Shown here piece by piece: positions 7,691 through 16,129 of a stretch of DNA of 64,000 nucleotides. The stretch spans positions 198,319-262,318 of the forward strand of contig NZ_LWIG01000007.1 of NCBI RefSeq assembly GCF_002068095.1, written 5' to 3'. The stretch comes from Bradyrhizobium sacchari. GTDB lineage: Bacteria > Pseudomonadota > Alphaproteobacteria > Rhizobiales > Xanthobacteraceae. Position numbers and translations under genes: made by a program. The notes beneath the pieces are model-generated. The model saw nothing but the letters and a program-made list of their open reading frames with translations, was not told the origin of the DNA and searched no databases. The first letter of the stretch is position 1; each line of letters opens with the position of its first letter.

Positions 7691-8752
7691 TTGGTTGAGC
7701 TGGGTGGCGCGCAGTGTGTATTAGCGGTTCCCTTGCTGAAAGACGGCAGCGTGGCTGGGAATGTCATGATCTTCCGACAGGAGAATAGCCCCTTTACTGA
7801 GAAGCAAACAGCCTTACTAGAACAGTTCGCCGCGCAGGCGGTCATTGCCATCGAGAATACACGGCTTCTCAGCGAACTGCGTCAGCGTACCGCCGATCTG
7901 TCGAGATCGTTGGATGAGCTGCGAACAGCGCAAGACCGCCTAGTGCAAACAGAAAAACTTGCTTCTCTCGGTCAACTTACCGCCGGAATCGCCCACGAGA
8001 TCAAGAATCCTCTCAATTTCGTCAATAATTTTGCTGCGCTCTCGGCGGAATTGACAGCCGAACTCAAGGAGGCCCTGGCTCTGGCTCCTCTCGACCATAA
8101 GGTTCGCAGCGAGATTGACGAACTTACGTTGATGCTGAAGTCAAACCTCGAAAAGGTGGTACAGCACGGCGAGCGCGCCGATTCGATCGTCAAGAACATG
8201 CTGCTGCACTCGCGAGAAGGCTCAGGAGAGCACCGGCCGACCGATATTAATGCACTGGTCGAAGAGAGCCTCAACCTAGCCTATCATGGCGCGCGTGCCG
8301 AGAAACCGCAGTTCAATGTGACCTTGCAGCGCGACTTCGATCCGCAGGCCGGAATGGTCGAGGTGTTTCCTCAGGAAATCACCCGCGTTCTGCTCAACTT
8401 GATCTCGAACGGGTTTTATGCGGTGGCCAGTCGTTCGGCCGTTAATTGCCGTGGCGACTTCGAACCCCTGGTCATTGCCCGCACACACGCAAACGAGGAC
8501 CAAGTCGAAATCCGAATTCGCGACAATGGCACCGGTATCCCACCGGAAGTGAAGGAAAAGATTTTCAATCCATTCTTCACGACCAAACCGGCCGGCGAAG
8601 GTACAGGCCTCGGCCTGTCGATGGCCCATGACATCATCGTCAAACAGCATGGTGGCCGAATTGAAGTCACAAGCGAGCCGCAGAAGTTTACTGAGTTCGT
8701 GGTCATCTTGCCGCGTCACGGAAGCATTAGCCGATCTGGAGGAGCGTCGTGA
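7691..8752 (+). CDS. Histidine kinase catalytic part of a split sensor kinase
   Basis: It completes the third GAF domain (to about residue 58), then has a coiled coil, the H-box [20 protein letters not shown] with the phospho-acceptor His at about residue 102, the N-box ([12 protein letters not shown]), and the ATP-lid motifs [11 protein letters not shown] and [15 protein letters not shown] of a HATPase_c domain. The only start is a TTG inside the GAF domain with no visible ribosome-binding site, so independent translation is doubtful. The C-terminus overlaps the response regulator by four bases, which shows the two worked as a pair. Confidence 0.75.
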   Translation: MVELGGAQCVLAVPLLKDGSVAGNVMIFRQENSPFTEKQTALLEQFAAQAVIAIENTRLLSELRQRTADLSRSLDELRTAQDRLVQTEKLASLGQLTAGIAHEIKNPLNFVNNFAALSAELTAELKEALALAPLDHKVRSEIDELTLMLKSNLEKVVQHGERADSIVKNMLLHSREGSGEHRPTDINALVEESLNLAYHGARAEKPQFNVTLQRDFDPQAGMVEVFPQEITRVLLNLISNGFYAVASRSAVNCRGDFEPLVIARTHANEDQVEIRIRDNGTGIPPEVKEKIFNPFFTTKPAGEGTGLGLSMAHDIIVKQHGGRIEVTSEPQKFTEFVVILPRHGSISRSGGAS

Positions 8753-9138
8753 GCACCTACATCGTTGTCGTAGACGACGAGCCCGATGTTGAGAGCATGT
8801 TCCGGCAGCAATTCCGCCGCGACCTGCGGGCGGGGCGGTTTCTCATGGAATTTGCCCTGTCTGCTCCTGCGGCTCTTGAGCAGGTGAAGGCGATACCGGA
8901 CCCGTCACTAATTCTGATCCTGTCGGACATCAACATGCCAGGCATGAGCGGGCTTGAAATGCTTCCAAAGGTAAAAGAAGCACGTCCCAACGTGCCCGTC
9001 ATCATGATTACCGCTTATGGAGACGATGCAACCGTGAAGCGCGCAAGAGAACTTGGCGCTGCTGGATTGCTATCCAAGCCGATCGATTTTGGACTATTGC
9101 GTCAGGAAATTGATCAACGGCTGGAGATGACTGCATAA
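8749..9138 (+). CDS. CheY-like single-domain response regulator
   Basis: A 129-residue receiver domain without an output domain. Acidic pocket D9-D10, phospho-acceptor D60 (LSDINMPGMSG), T88 (MITAYG) and K110 (LLSKPI) are all in place. The GTG start is preceded by GGAGGAG at good spacing and overlaps the kinase stop (GTGA), so it is translationally coupled. It is the natural partner of the adjacent GAF kinase and probably passes phosphate to another protein. If the kinase is inactive, this regulator may be orphaned. Confidence 0.92.
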   Translation: MSTYIVVVDDEPDVESMFRQQFRRDLRAGRFLMEFALSAPAALEQVKAIPDPSLILILSDINMPGMSGLEMLPKVKEARPNVPVIMITAYGDDATVKRARELGAAGLLSKPIDFGLLRQEIDQRLEMTA

Positions 9139-9649
9139 TCTACTAATGGCTCAAACGCGACGTCACGCCGCATCTGAGGCGGGTCCGCTCATTGCAGCAG
9201 TCAAGTCTGCTGAATCCGAGTTTTTCGTGTTTTGCCCCCAACGGTGAGAATGTAGTCGTGCCAACGCTTCGGCTTGCTGCCCTTCAACAAGCAGCGCGGC
9301 ATATTGCCTATTAACCGGTACTTGGCTCGTCGCAATCCCGACGGTGTGCCCCGGCTATCTCGCGAGATGGGATCTTGCCGTTCCGTCCGAGCCGGTAGCC
9401 ACTAGCAGGTGTCGCACGAGCGACGTTGAAGTTGGCCCCTCCCCGCCAAGACGCCATCCGCCGTGTCCTGAACCAGGTCCCGCCTGCTCGCCGGAACCAC
9501 GTCGAGGAGCGGCCTCTCAACATTTGCTGGAGCTCGCCGGCATTAACCCTGTCGGCAAATGATCTGCACGCGACACGTCCGCTGCCGACAGATCGCCTCA
9601 TTGCAGCGGAGACTTTTTCAGCAGCACTAACCTTGGTTGGAGGCGCATC
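9139..9649. other. 511-base stretch without a recognised gene
   Basis: Both strands carry only short frames with Arg-rich, random-looking translations. No strong terminator is seen after the response regulator. Nothing else could be assigned. Confidence 0.4.
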
Positions 9650-10117
9650 ATGCTGAGACCGAGCTTCCTGGGTCTCCTCATCGTATTGGCGGTAGGAGTC
9701 CTGTCAGCCGTGGAGCTGCGAGCTCCCCCGCGCTTCCCGGTCGCGATCGTCCAGTCGCCTGCCGCGCCAGACGCTGGTTCATCTGCCTCGCCTGACACCC
9801 TGGCGAAAGGCGATCGCCTCGACGTCGCCCCGGTGAGCAGCGTGACACCGACCGAGGTCGCTTTGGCCGAAGCGCCTGTTGCTCCCCCAAACGATGCCCG
9901 TATCACTTCGCCCGAGCCTTCAAGGCCGACCGCCCGCCAACGTCACAATTCGAAGACGGCCGCGGGCGCCGCACGTCCAAAACCAAAGAGGGTAACCGAT
10001 ATCAAGCAAACTGCCGTTGCCGAGCGTCCAAAGCTCGCCAGCGAAACCGCGTTCTGTAGGCTCGCGGCGTTTGGCGGCTTGCGCAAGGCACTGAATTTAT
10101 CCGGCTGCGAAATCTGA
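9650..10117 (+). CDS. Hypothetical exported or membrane-anchored protein
   Basis: A 155-residue protein with an N-terminal hydrophobic helix (PSFLGLLIVLAVGVLSAVEL), a Pro/Ala/Ser-rich linker of about 80 residues, a Lys/Arg-rich stretch (AAGAARPKPKRVTD) and a short C-terminus with two Cys (FCRLAAFGG, SGCEI). GGAGG lies at good distance before the ATG. The layout is that of small periplasm-facing rhizobial proteins of unknown function. Confidence 0.65.
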   Translation: MLRPSFLGLLIVLAVGVLSAVELRAPPRFPVAIVQSPAAPDAGSSASPDTLAKGDRLDVAPVSSVTPTEVALAEAPVAPPNDARITSPEPSRPTARQRHNSKTAAGAARPKPKRVTDIKQTAVAERPKLASETAFCRLAAFGGLRKALNLSGCEI

Positions 10118-10270
10118 GAGGTGCGGGCTTACGCTTTGCGGTGCCCGACGGCTTTAGTAAGAAGACACTACAGGACTGCGCTTCAGAACCCAACGTGTAC
10201 AGCCATCCGTACGCCGTTCATGGCTCACAATCCAGAGCGCGGCTGCGTTGAACGAAGTGAGCCGACCAGA

Positions 10271-12130
10271 TCAGTCGCGCAGCCTTGCCCGGCTTAGTTG
10301 CAGACGGACTTGTGCGCCAGAAGGCTTCCAAACGATATCGACCTTTCCACCGAGTTGCCCTTCGACTGCAGACTTAATGAGCCTGCTGCCGAAACCGGTC
10401 GAGGTCGGCTTGGCGATCGCAGCAGAGACATTGCTCTCGCTCCACGTCAGAACCAGAACGTCTCCAGCAAATTCCCAGCCGATTATCACCTTCCCGTCTG
10501 CATGACCCAGTGCGCCATACTTGATAGCGTTCGTGGCAAGCTCATGCAGGATGAGCGCCATAGCGGAGGCTGATTTCTCGCCCAGCAGGATTTCCGGTCC
10601 GGTCAAGCTCACTTTGCCATGTTGCGCGTCACTCAAATGCGGTGCCAATATCTGTTCAGCAAGATGGATGAGCAACACCGAATGCGCCGGCATCGAATCC
10701 GCTGCGCCGATCCGGACAAGGTCATGTGCCCGCGATAGCGCCTGCAAACGTTCTTTAAGCGCGGCGCTCATTTCAGCCGTCGTATTGGTCGATCGGCCCG
10801 TCATGGACACCATGGCGCTGAAGAGCGAGAAGAGGTTTTTCACCCGATGATTCAGCTCTTGCATCAGCAGTTGGCGAGCCTCCTCGGCCATTTTCAAGTC
10901 ATGCAGGTCGGTGCACGTGCCGTACCAGCGGATGATCTCGCCTGCCTCGTTACGGATGCACTGTGCACGTCCAATGACCCAGCGATACTCGCCTGAGCGG
11001 TGCCGCAGCCGATACTCGATGTGATAGGGCTCGCCCGTAGCCAAGCTGTGGCGCCATACTTTCCAGGCCCGCTCCTGGTCGTCGGGGTGAAACATTCCAT
11101 TCCAGGCCTCACCGTCGGTCGAACCTTTGGGCACGCCTGTGTATTCGTACCAACGGTCGTTGTAATAATCGTGATAACCATCGGGCAGCGTCGACCAGAT
11201 CATCTGGTCGATGGAGTTCACGATGGCCTGGTAACGTTCCTCGCTCTCCCGAAGAGCTGCCACCGCCCGGATCGTGTCCGTCACATCGGTCGCTTGCACG
11301 AAGATGCCGTACCGATCGCCCGCGCCGACGCTGATCGGCTGAAAGACGAAGTCGAGGTGCCGTTGCTCGGAAATCCCGTTTCGATCCAGGACGACCGGAA
11401 TGGCGCGCCCGGCGTAAGGCTCTCCGCTCTGGTAGACGGTGTCGAGTAGCTCGATGAAACCTTGCGACGCCACCTCGGGCAGGGCCTGGTCGACCGACTT
11501 GCCGAGGATGTCGTTACGGCCCACCAACTGCAGGTAAGCGGGGTTTGCGATTTCAAAGACATGACGGGCCCCCCGCAGAATGGCCGTCGCGCCTGGCGCC
11601 TGTTCGAACATCAGGGACAAACGCGCAATCTCCTGCTGGGCGTTGCGCCGGGCCAGAACGATCTGGGTCGTTTCGTTCCCTTGATTGAAGATGCCGGCAA
11701 CCTTGCCGTCTTCGCCGCGGATCGGGCTGATGCTGTAGTTCCAGTAGGTCTCCTGCTGGCCGCCGCCACGCACCATTGGCAGCATTTCGTCATAGGTGGA
11801 AAAGCCTTCACCCGTGGCCACCACGTTCTCGAACTGCGGGCCGACGACGTGCCAGATGTCGGACCAGACTTCCTTGGCGGGGCGGCCGAGAGCCCAGGGA
11901 TGGCGCTCGCCCGGGATGACAGACCACGCGTCATTATAAAGGAGCCTGAAGTCCGGCCCCCAGTAGATCGCCGTTGGAAAGCTCGAATACAGGCAAATGG
12001 ACAGTGCCGAACGAAGCGATTGCGGCCACGACTCCGGAGGCCCGAGTGGATTTGTCGTCCAGTCGAACAGGCGGATGCGCTCGCCCATCCGTCCTCCGCC
12101 GCTTAGGAATCTTGTCGTCTCATCACGCAT
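10271..12130 (-). CDS. HWE-family sensor histidine kinase with PAS domains
   Basis: A 619-residue soluble sensor. The N-terminal about 150 residues resemble a sensory domain (SALSICLYSSFPTAIYWGPD, FRLLYNDAW), followed by a PAS domain and a second PAS plus PAC pair (YHDYYNDRWYEYTGVP, EYRLRHRSGEYRWVIG). The kinase core begins at about residue 425 with ELNHRVKNLFSL (His acceptor), then LILHELATNAIKYGAL and a W-x-E motif (LTWSES) that defines the HWE group. No membrane helix, so it senses a cytoplasmic signal. HWE kinases in alphaproteobacteria often act in light or general-stress signalling; which applies here is unknown. No response regulator is adjacent. Confidence 0.9.
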   Translation of the reverse strand: MRDETTRFLSGGGRMGERIRLFDWTTNPLGPPESWPQSLRSALSICLYSSFPTAIYWGPDFRLLYNDAWSVIPGERHPWALGRPAKEVWSDIWHVVGPQFENVVATGEGFSTYDEMLPMVRGGGQQETYWNYSISPIRGEDGKVAGIFNQGNETTQIVLARRNAQQEIARLSLMFEQAPGATAILRGARHVFEIANPAYLQLVGRNDILGKSVDQALPEVASQGFIELLDTVYQSGEPYAGRAIPVVLDRNGISEQRHLDFVFQPISVGAGDRYGIFVQATDVTDTIRAVAALRESEERYQAIVNSIDQMIWSTLPDGYHDYYNDRWYEYTGVPKGSTDGEAWNGMFHPDDQERAWKVWRHSLATGEPYHIEYRLRHRSGEYRWVIGRAQCIRNEAGEIIRWYGTCTDLHDLKMAEEARQLLMQELNHRVKNLFSLFSAMVSMTGRSTNTTAEMSAALKERLQALSRAHDLVRIGAADSMPAHSVLLIHLAEQILAPHLSDAQHGKVSLTGPEILLGEKSASAMALILHELATNAIKYGALGHADGKVIIGWEFAGDVLVLTWSESNVSAAIAKPTSTGFGSRLIKSAVEGQLGGKVDIVWKPSGAQVRLQLSRARLRD

Positions 12131-12498
12131 CGACTGCCCCCTCAGCCATCCGACGAAAGCTTATCCAGCATTTCGCCGGACGGATAGCTGACGCGTCGGT
12201 TGAGAAGATGGGCGTGCAGTCGCGCCAATGCTCCGGCTTGCCGCTCTAGCTAGGCTGAAGCTGGAGTTTAGCTCAACCCAACCGTAGACGATTTTTCTCC
12301 GCCGCCACAAATTGTTCGTGGTCCACCCCGCAAAATCCAGCGTCGGTCCGGAGAAGGATTTTCCAAAAGCGAACGAGGCATGAACCCGCAAAACTACGTA
12401 AGGCCTATAGCCGCCTGACGCGCTCGATCACATCGCCAACGCGAGTAGAGCTATGAGACTTGACCTCAATCGCATTTGGCGGCTCGCCTGCAAGATCC
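12131..12498. other. 368-base stretch without a recognised gene
   Basis: Upstream of the HWE kinase start and beyond the stop of the ADP-ribosyltransferase-like gene. No coherent protein, terminator or repeat was seen. Confidence 0.35.
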
Positions 12499-13050
12499 TC
12501 AAACTGGTCGGAGAGCGGCTTCTCGCTGCCGAACGATTACCTCCCGTACCCGAGTTCGGCCTTGTCGCGCCAAGCTCATAGCTAACCGTTTCGTGGTTTG
12601 CTCGCGCGAGACCTTCACTGCCCCAGACAAGCTAAGACGTCCGATAACCGCATCCGCGTCAGCAGGCCTGACAATGCCCAGCAAGTGGCGGCGGAAATTA
12701 ATGCGTCTTCCCCACACGGCTTCTTCGCGCTCATCGTTCCAGTCTTCGGTGTAGCGAGATGGTTGCAGACGATGGGATTGGCAGAGTGTTTGCCGGTTGA
12801 GGACAAGAATACCGCTATTGATATTATCATCAACCATGTCGGCCCAATACGCTGCGACCTCAGGAGACCTTGTAAAGAAGACCGCGATATCGCCTATGGT
12901 AGACGGAAGCAGCGCGCCTGCGCGTAGAACCGATGGAAGAGCGCGCGTGCCGTGATAAATCGCATCATGCCCCCAGCCAATCTTCCTTGCTAGGCGCGCC
13001 ATCACAAGCTGTTGGTCAGTTTGGGGAGCAATTTCCTTCAGGTGCGGCAT
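12499..13050 (-). CDS. Putative ADP-ribosyltransferase-fold protein
   Basis: A 183-residue soluble protein not belonging to a family I can name with certainty. Its motifs resemble an H-Y-E type ADP-ribosyltransferase: H33-G34-T35 (AIYHGTRALPSVLRAGALLP), a second block with Y68 (VFFTRSPEVAAYWA), and acidic NDEREEAVW with E109/E110. These fall in the order and rough spacing of the PARP/diphtheria-toxin fold. No signal peptide. Function could be a toxin, a defence effector or an RNA 2'-phosphotransferase-like enzyme. It sits just outside the serine recombinase, on the edge of the mobile element. Confidence 0.6.
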   Translation of the reverse strand: MPHLKEIAPQTDQQLVMARLARKIGWGHDAIYHGTRALPSVLRAGALLPSTIGDIAVFFTRSPEVAAYWADMVDDNINSGILVLNRQTLCQSHRLQPSRYTEDWNDEREEAVWGRRINFRRHLLGIVRPADADAVIGRLSLSGAVKVSREQTTKRLAMSLARQGRTRVREVIVRQREAALRPV

Positions 13051-13464
13051 TGCGCAATCCCGATCAGTTGCTTGCGATCACTCTGACAAGCAGATCATTG
13101 CAGCGTGTCGATTGTACGGCTCCGGAAGTCTGAGAGCGGAAAATTTTGTCGCGGGGCTTTGCGAACGTTCTTGATGCAACGTTTGGGGGCTGGCAGGGGG
13201 CGGTTGCGGATGTCGCACGGCCGACGCATCCTTCTGACCGCGGCCGGGGCGTTCTTTTAGAGCCTCTCCGATGTGTTTGGTCTTAAGACTGCGCCCGGCG
13301 AACCGTCACAGTTCATCCATCGGCCCACACCGTACCTAGCCTAAACGATCACAAGACGACTCCGCGTCTTTCAAAAACTCTACTTTCTGAAAGACGAAAG
13401 ACGGTCTTGCATGATCTCGCTTTTTGGATTCCAAAAGTGAGGATTTCAAAACCGGGGGAATGCA
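13051..13464. other. 414-base upstream region of the serine recombinase
   Basis: No gene. It contains an inverted repeat with 9-bp arms, CGTCTTTCA (13365-13373) and TGAAAGACG (13388-13396), followed by a third partial copy (AAAGACG). This lies 69 bases before the recombinase ATG and could be a recombinase binding site or its operator. Confidence 0.45.
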
Positions 13465-14013
13465 ATGAAGTACGGATATGCGCGAGTGTCCTCACAAACA
13501 CAGGACTACGCGGCACAGGTCGAGGCCTTGAAGGCAGCAGGCTGCGAACGGATCTACAGCGAAAAAGCTTCAGCAGGCTCGATCAGGGGCCGGCCCGAGT
13601 TCGGCAAGTTGCTTAAAGTTATCAACGACGGCGACGTGTTGGTTGTCGCAAAATTGGACCGCTTGGCCCGATCGAGCCGCGACTTGCAAAATATCCTACA
13701 TGAACTCAAGGAAATTGGCTGTGGCTTTGTCTCGCTCGGCGAATCTTGGTGCGATACCACAACGGATGTCGGTCGGCTGCTCATGACTATCATGGGCGGC
13801 ATAAGTGAGTTTGAGCGAAGCCTGATCCGACAGCGGTGTGACGAGGGAATTGAGCGAGCCAAACGCAAGGGCACGAAGTTTGGCCGGCCGGCGGCACTCG
13901 ACCCCAGCCAGCGGAGACGTGTTGCGGAGCGTTACGCTGCTGGCGAGACGATGGCGGAGCTTGCCCGTGAGTATGAAGTCGGTGAAGCGACGGTCTGGCG
14001 GGCACTGCAATAG
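13465..14013 (+). CDS. Serine recombinase (resolvase/invertase family)
   Basis: A 182-residue small serine recombinase. The catalytic domain begins MKYGYARVSS with the nucleophile S9, followed by VVAKLDRLARSSRDL and the Arg-rich active-site segment SEFERSLIRQRCDEGIERAK. A C-terminal helix-turn-helix (RRRVAERYAAGETMAELARE) binds the recombination site. Length matches Tn3-type resolvases and Hin-type invertases. The neighbouring inverted repeat may be part of its target. It points away from the minus-strand replication operon and may mark one side of the mobile element or belong to a separate insertion. Confidence 0.9.
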   Translation: MKYGYARVSSQTQDYAAQVEALKAAGCERIYSEKASAGSIRGRPEFGKLLKVINDGDVLVVAKLDRLARSSRDLQNILHELKEIGCGFVSLGESWCDTTTDVGRLLMTIMGGISEFERSLIRQRCDEGIERAKRKGTKFGRPAALDPSQRRRVAERYAAGETMAELAREYEVGEATVWRALQ

Positions 14014-14254
14014 CGGATGGGCGCGCCTGACAGCAACGGCCCAGTCACGGGCCGGCGGCCTCTCCAAGCCACAGAAATGGCTCAGGAGGCGTGGTTTCGA
14101 ACGGCCCGACAGCTAGGCTGCGGCCACCAAGACCCCTCTGGCGACTCCCTCAGAGTCTTGGCGAGGCCATTGCAGGAGCGGGGGACCGAACACGCAGAAT
14201 TTTCTACGGGCGCTTGGCTGGGGGACGTTTCGACTCGTGCAATTGCCGTCGGAG

Positions 14255-14491
14255 CTAACCAAAAGCAACTCGACGGCCATGGGCCTTACGCCGGAAGCGC
14301 AAACGCTCGATCAACATTCGACCGCCGTGACATTGGCAGACGCTCACGCCTCGCATGGCAAGGTTCCCACAGATATGGCCATCCCTTTTTACGGCCATGC
14401 ATGTTGGAAAGCCTGGCCGTCCCGGCCTGAACCGGTACTTCACGGCTATCGCTTGCCACATGGCGTTTCCTGATCCCGATGTTCGCGGCAT
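14255..14491 (-). CDS. Small Cys/HGG-motif protein
   Basis: A 78-residue protein with C-x9-C then GVSVCQCHGGR: a Cys-rich motif ending in HGG, seen in small proteins of phages and rhizobial genomes (general form C-x-A-x-x-x-x-G-x-x-C ... G-x-C-x-x-HGG). Probably a zinc-binding module; role unknown. I chose the ATG ending at 14491 because GGAGG lies six bases upstream. The last 20 residues are Arg-rich. It is the last minus-strand gene downstream of the replication operon. Confidence 0.6.
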   Translation of the reverse strand: MPRTSGSGNAMWQAIAVKYRFRPGRPGFPTCMAVKRDGHICGNLAMRGVSVCQCHGGRMLIERLRFRRKAHGRRVAFG

Positions 14492-14572
14492 CTCCGACCT
14501 CCGTATGCGATCACCCCATGTTAGCTGAACATGTGTTTGCTGATGAGGATCGTCGCAAAGAGGTTGGTGCTG

Positions 14573-14734
14573 ATCACTGATCGGCAGTGTTTCGCCTATA
14601 AGGCCCCTATATTCTAATAAAAAGAAGACACATTGTTTGCTCGTAGGTAGACCACCTACCAATCACTGATCACTGACCGTGCGGCTTTGTACCTCTCAGC
14701 TTGTGTCACGTCAGTGAAGTCGTTGATGTCAGTG
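14573..14734. repeat. Cluster of CACTGA repeats (iteron-like)
   Basis: CACTGA occurs at 14575, 14664 and 14671, and its complement TCAGTG at 14711 and 14729. ATCACTGATC is repeated exactly at 14573-14582 and 14662-14671. A small inverted repeat, GTAGGT/ACCTAC, lies at 14643-14659. All sit in the non-coding gap just after the helicase gene, a usual place for a replication origin. Confidence 0.45.
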
Positions 14735-14773
14735 ATTTGAGCGAGAGGTTTGGCCTGTTCAGACACTCGCCTC

Positions 14774-16129
14774 TCAAACGATGCTGGTGGCCTTTTTCAG
14801 CCGCACGACGTGCTCGCGCGCCGCCAGCTGCCGTTGCTCCGGCGCAAGCTTGGTCCGCCCGTAAAGTGTCTGCCTGCGCCCCTCGATTTTCCAGAGCCCG
14901 TCGCTTTTGTCCGCATCAGGATTGCGGACAGAAACGTAGCCGCAGGTCTCCATCCTATAGGGAATGGATCGCCGGTGCTTCTTGTCCAGTAACCATTCCA
15001 AGGCAGCACCATTCCGAGTTGAGACCAACATGCCGAGCGTCACCACGTCGGGCCGACCGAGCTCATCAAGGGCATCGGCGATCTCAGCATCCTCCGGCGC
15101 TTGGCTCGCATGGACGACTTCAAAGAACGCCTCAGTTTGGCGGGGAACGGCGCCAGCGTTGAAGGTCGACAGGTCCCGCTGCGCCAAATAGGCGCCGACG
15201 TGGCCTGCGCCCCCACTCCTCAGCCAACGCCATTGTTCGATCCAGAACTCGGCGCTGAAATCCTCCTTCTTGCTCTCGGACCAGACGACGAAATGGCGGC
15301 GATCATCGTTGTCCAAGTAGACGCCGTCGGACTTGTGGTTGGTGGTGATGCAGAGACCGAGCACATTCGGCACGTAAATACGCTTCTCGTACTTGTCTAC
15401 GCAGGAGAGCACATTTGGTGGGCTTGCCGCATAGCTCTTGATGCGTTCATACAGAGCAAATCGGTTTGCACGGCCACCTTCGCCAAGATCGTGCGCCTCG
15501 TTCAGGCGCAACACCACCGCCCTCACGAACGGGTTGTTTTTGTCCAGCAGCTCGGATGATGACACGTTGTGAAAGTTCCATTCTCCGACTGCCTTCTCGA
15601 CCGCCTCCAAGATCCAATCCTTGCCGATGCCCTGACCACCGCCCATGACCAGCGCATGATTGATCTTCTCACCGGGAAACCGCACGCGGTGGGCCAGCCA
15701 ATCGATCATGTGATCGGCGTCGTTTGGGTAAAGGCGCCGCACGTGCTCGATCCACGGACCCGCCAGATCGGCATTGCCGGGAAAAACCCGCGGGGGCTGG
15801 TAGAGATTAAGAACATGGGCTCCGGGTCGGTCCTTCCAGCCCCCATCGAAGAGCAGTTGGTCCTCGATGATTTCCGGCCAGCCCGGCATCCAGGTAACTT
15901 GTTCGACGCGACGGTGTTGTTTCAGCCAATCGGACGGCTTGATCTTCACAAACTTGCCGTTCCGCTTTTCGCCGAGGATCTTCGGCAGAATGCTATCGAC
16001 GCTTTCCTTCGGCCACGTCGTGCGCGCCGGCATGAACATGAACCGGTTAGATTCCGGGATGGCATAGAAATCCTCCAAGCTGATGGCACCGTCAGCCGAA
16101 CGGAGATCTGGCGGCTTAGGCAGGGACAT
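14774..16129 (-). CDS. Phage/satellite-type SF3-like replicative helicase (VapE/DUF5906-like)
   Basis: A 451-residue ATPase. An N-terminal about 150 residues resemble the DUF5906/virulence-associated E group; then come Walker A (GGGQGIGKDW, K170), a Walker B-type segment (VVLRLNEAHD, E211) and sensor-1 LCITTNHKSDG, followed by a winged-helix-like C-terminus. Such proteins unwind DNA at phage, satellite or plasmid origins. Its start overlaps the end of the polymerase-primase gene by 14 bases, so both are made from one message and likely act in one complex. The iteron-like cluster lies just downstream. Confidence 0.88.
   Translation of the reverse strand: MSLPKPPDLRSADGAISLEDFYAIPESNRFMFMPARTTWPKESVDSILPKILGEKRNGKFVKIKPSDWLKQHRRVEQVTWMPGWPEIIEDQLLFDGGWKDRPGAHVLNLYQPPRVFPGNADLAGPWIEHVRRLYPNDADHMIDWLAHRVRFPGEKINHALVMGGGQGIGKDWILEAVEKAVGEWNFHNVSSSELLDKNNPFVRAVVLRLNEAHDLGEGGRANRFALYERIKSYAASPPNVLSCVDKYEKRIYVPNVLGLCITTNHKSDGVYLDNDDRRHFVVWSESKKEDFSAEFWIEQWRWLRSGGAGHVGAYLAQRDLSTFNAGAVPRQTEAFFEVVHASQAPEDAEIADALDELGRPDVVTLGMLVSTRNGAALEWLLDKKHRRSIPYRMETCGYVSVRNPDADKSDGLWKIEGRRQTLYGRTKLAPEQRQLAAREHVVRLKKATSIV

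Noticed and set aside
9311..9601. 96-residue minus-strand frame
   Set aside because: Arg/Ser-rich random-looking sequence without start signal or domain.
14127..14161. CCAAGAC/GTCTTGG inverted repeat after the serine recombinase
   Set aside because: Seven-bp arms with a 21-base loop and no T tract; too weak to call a terminator or att site.
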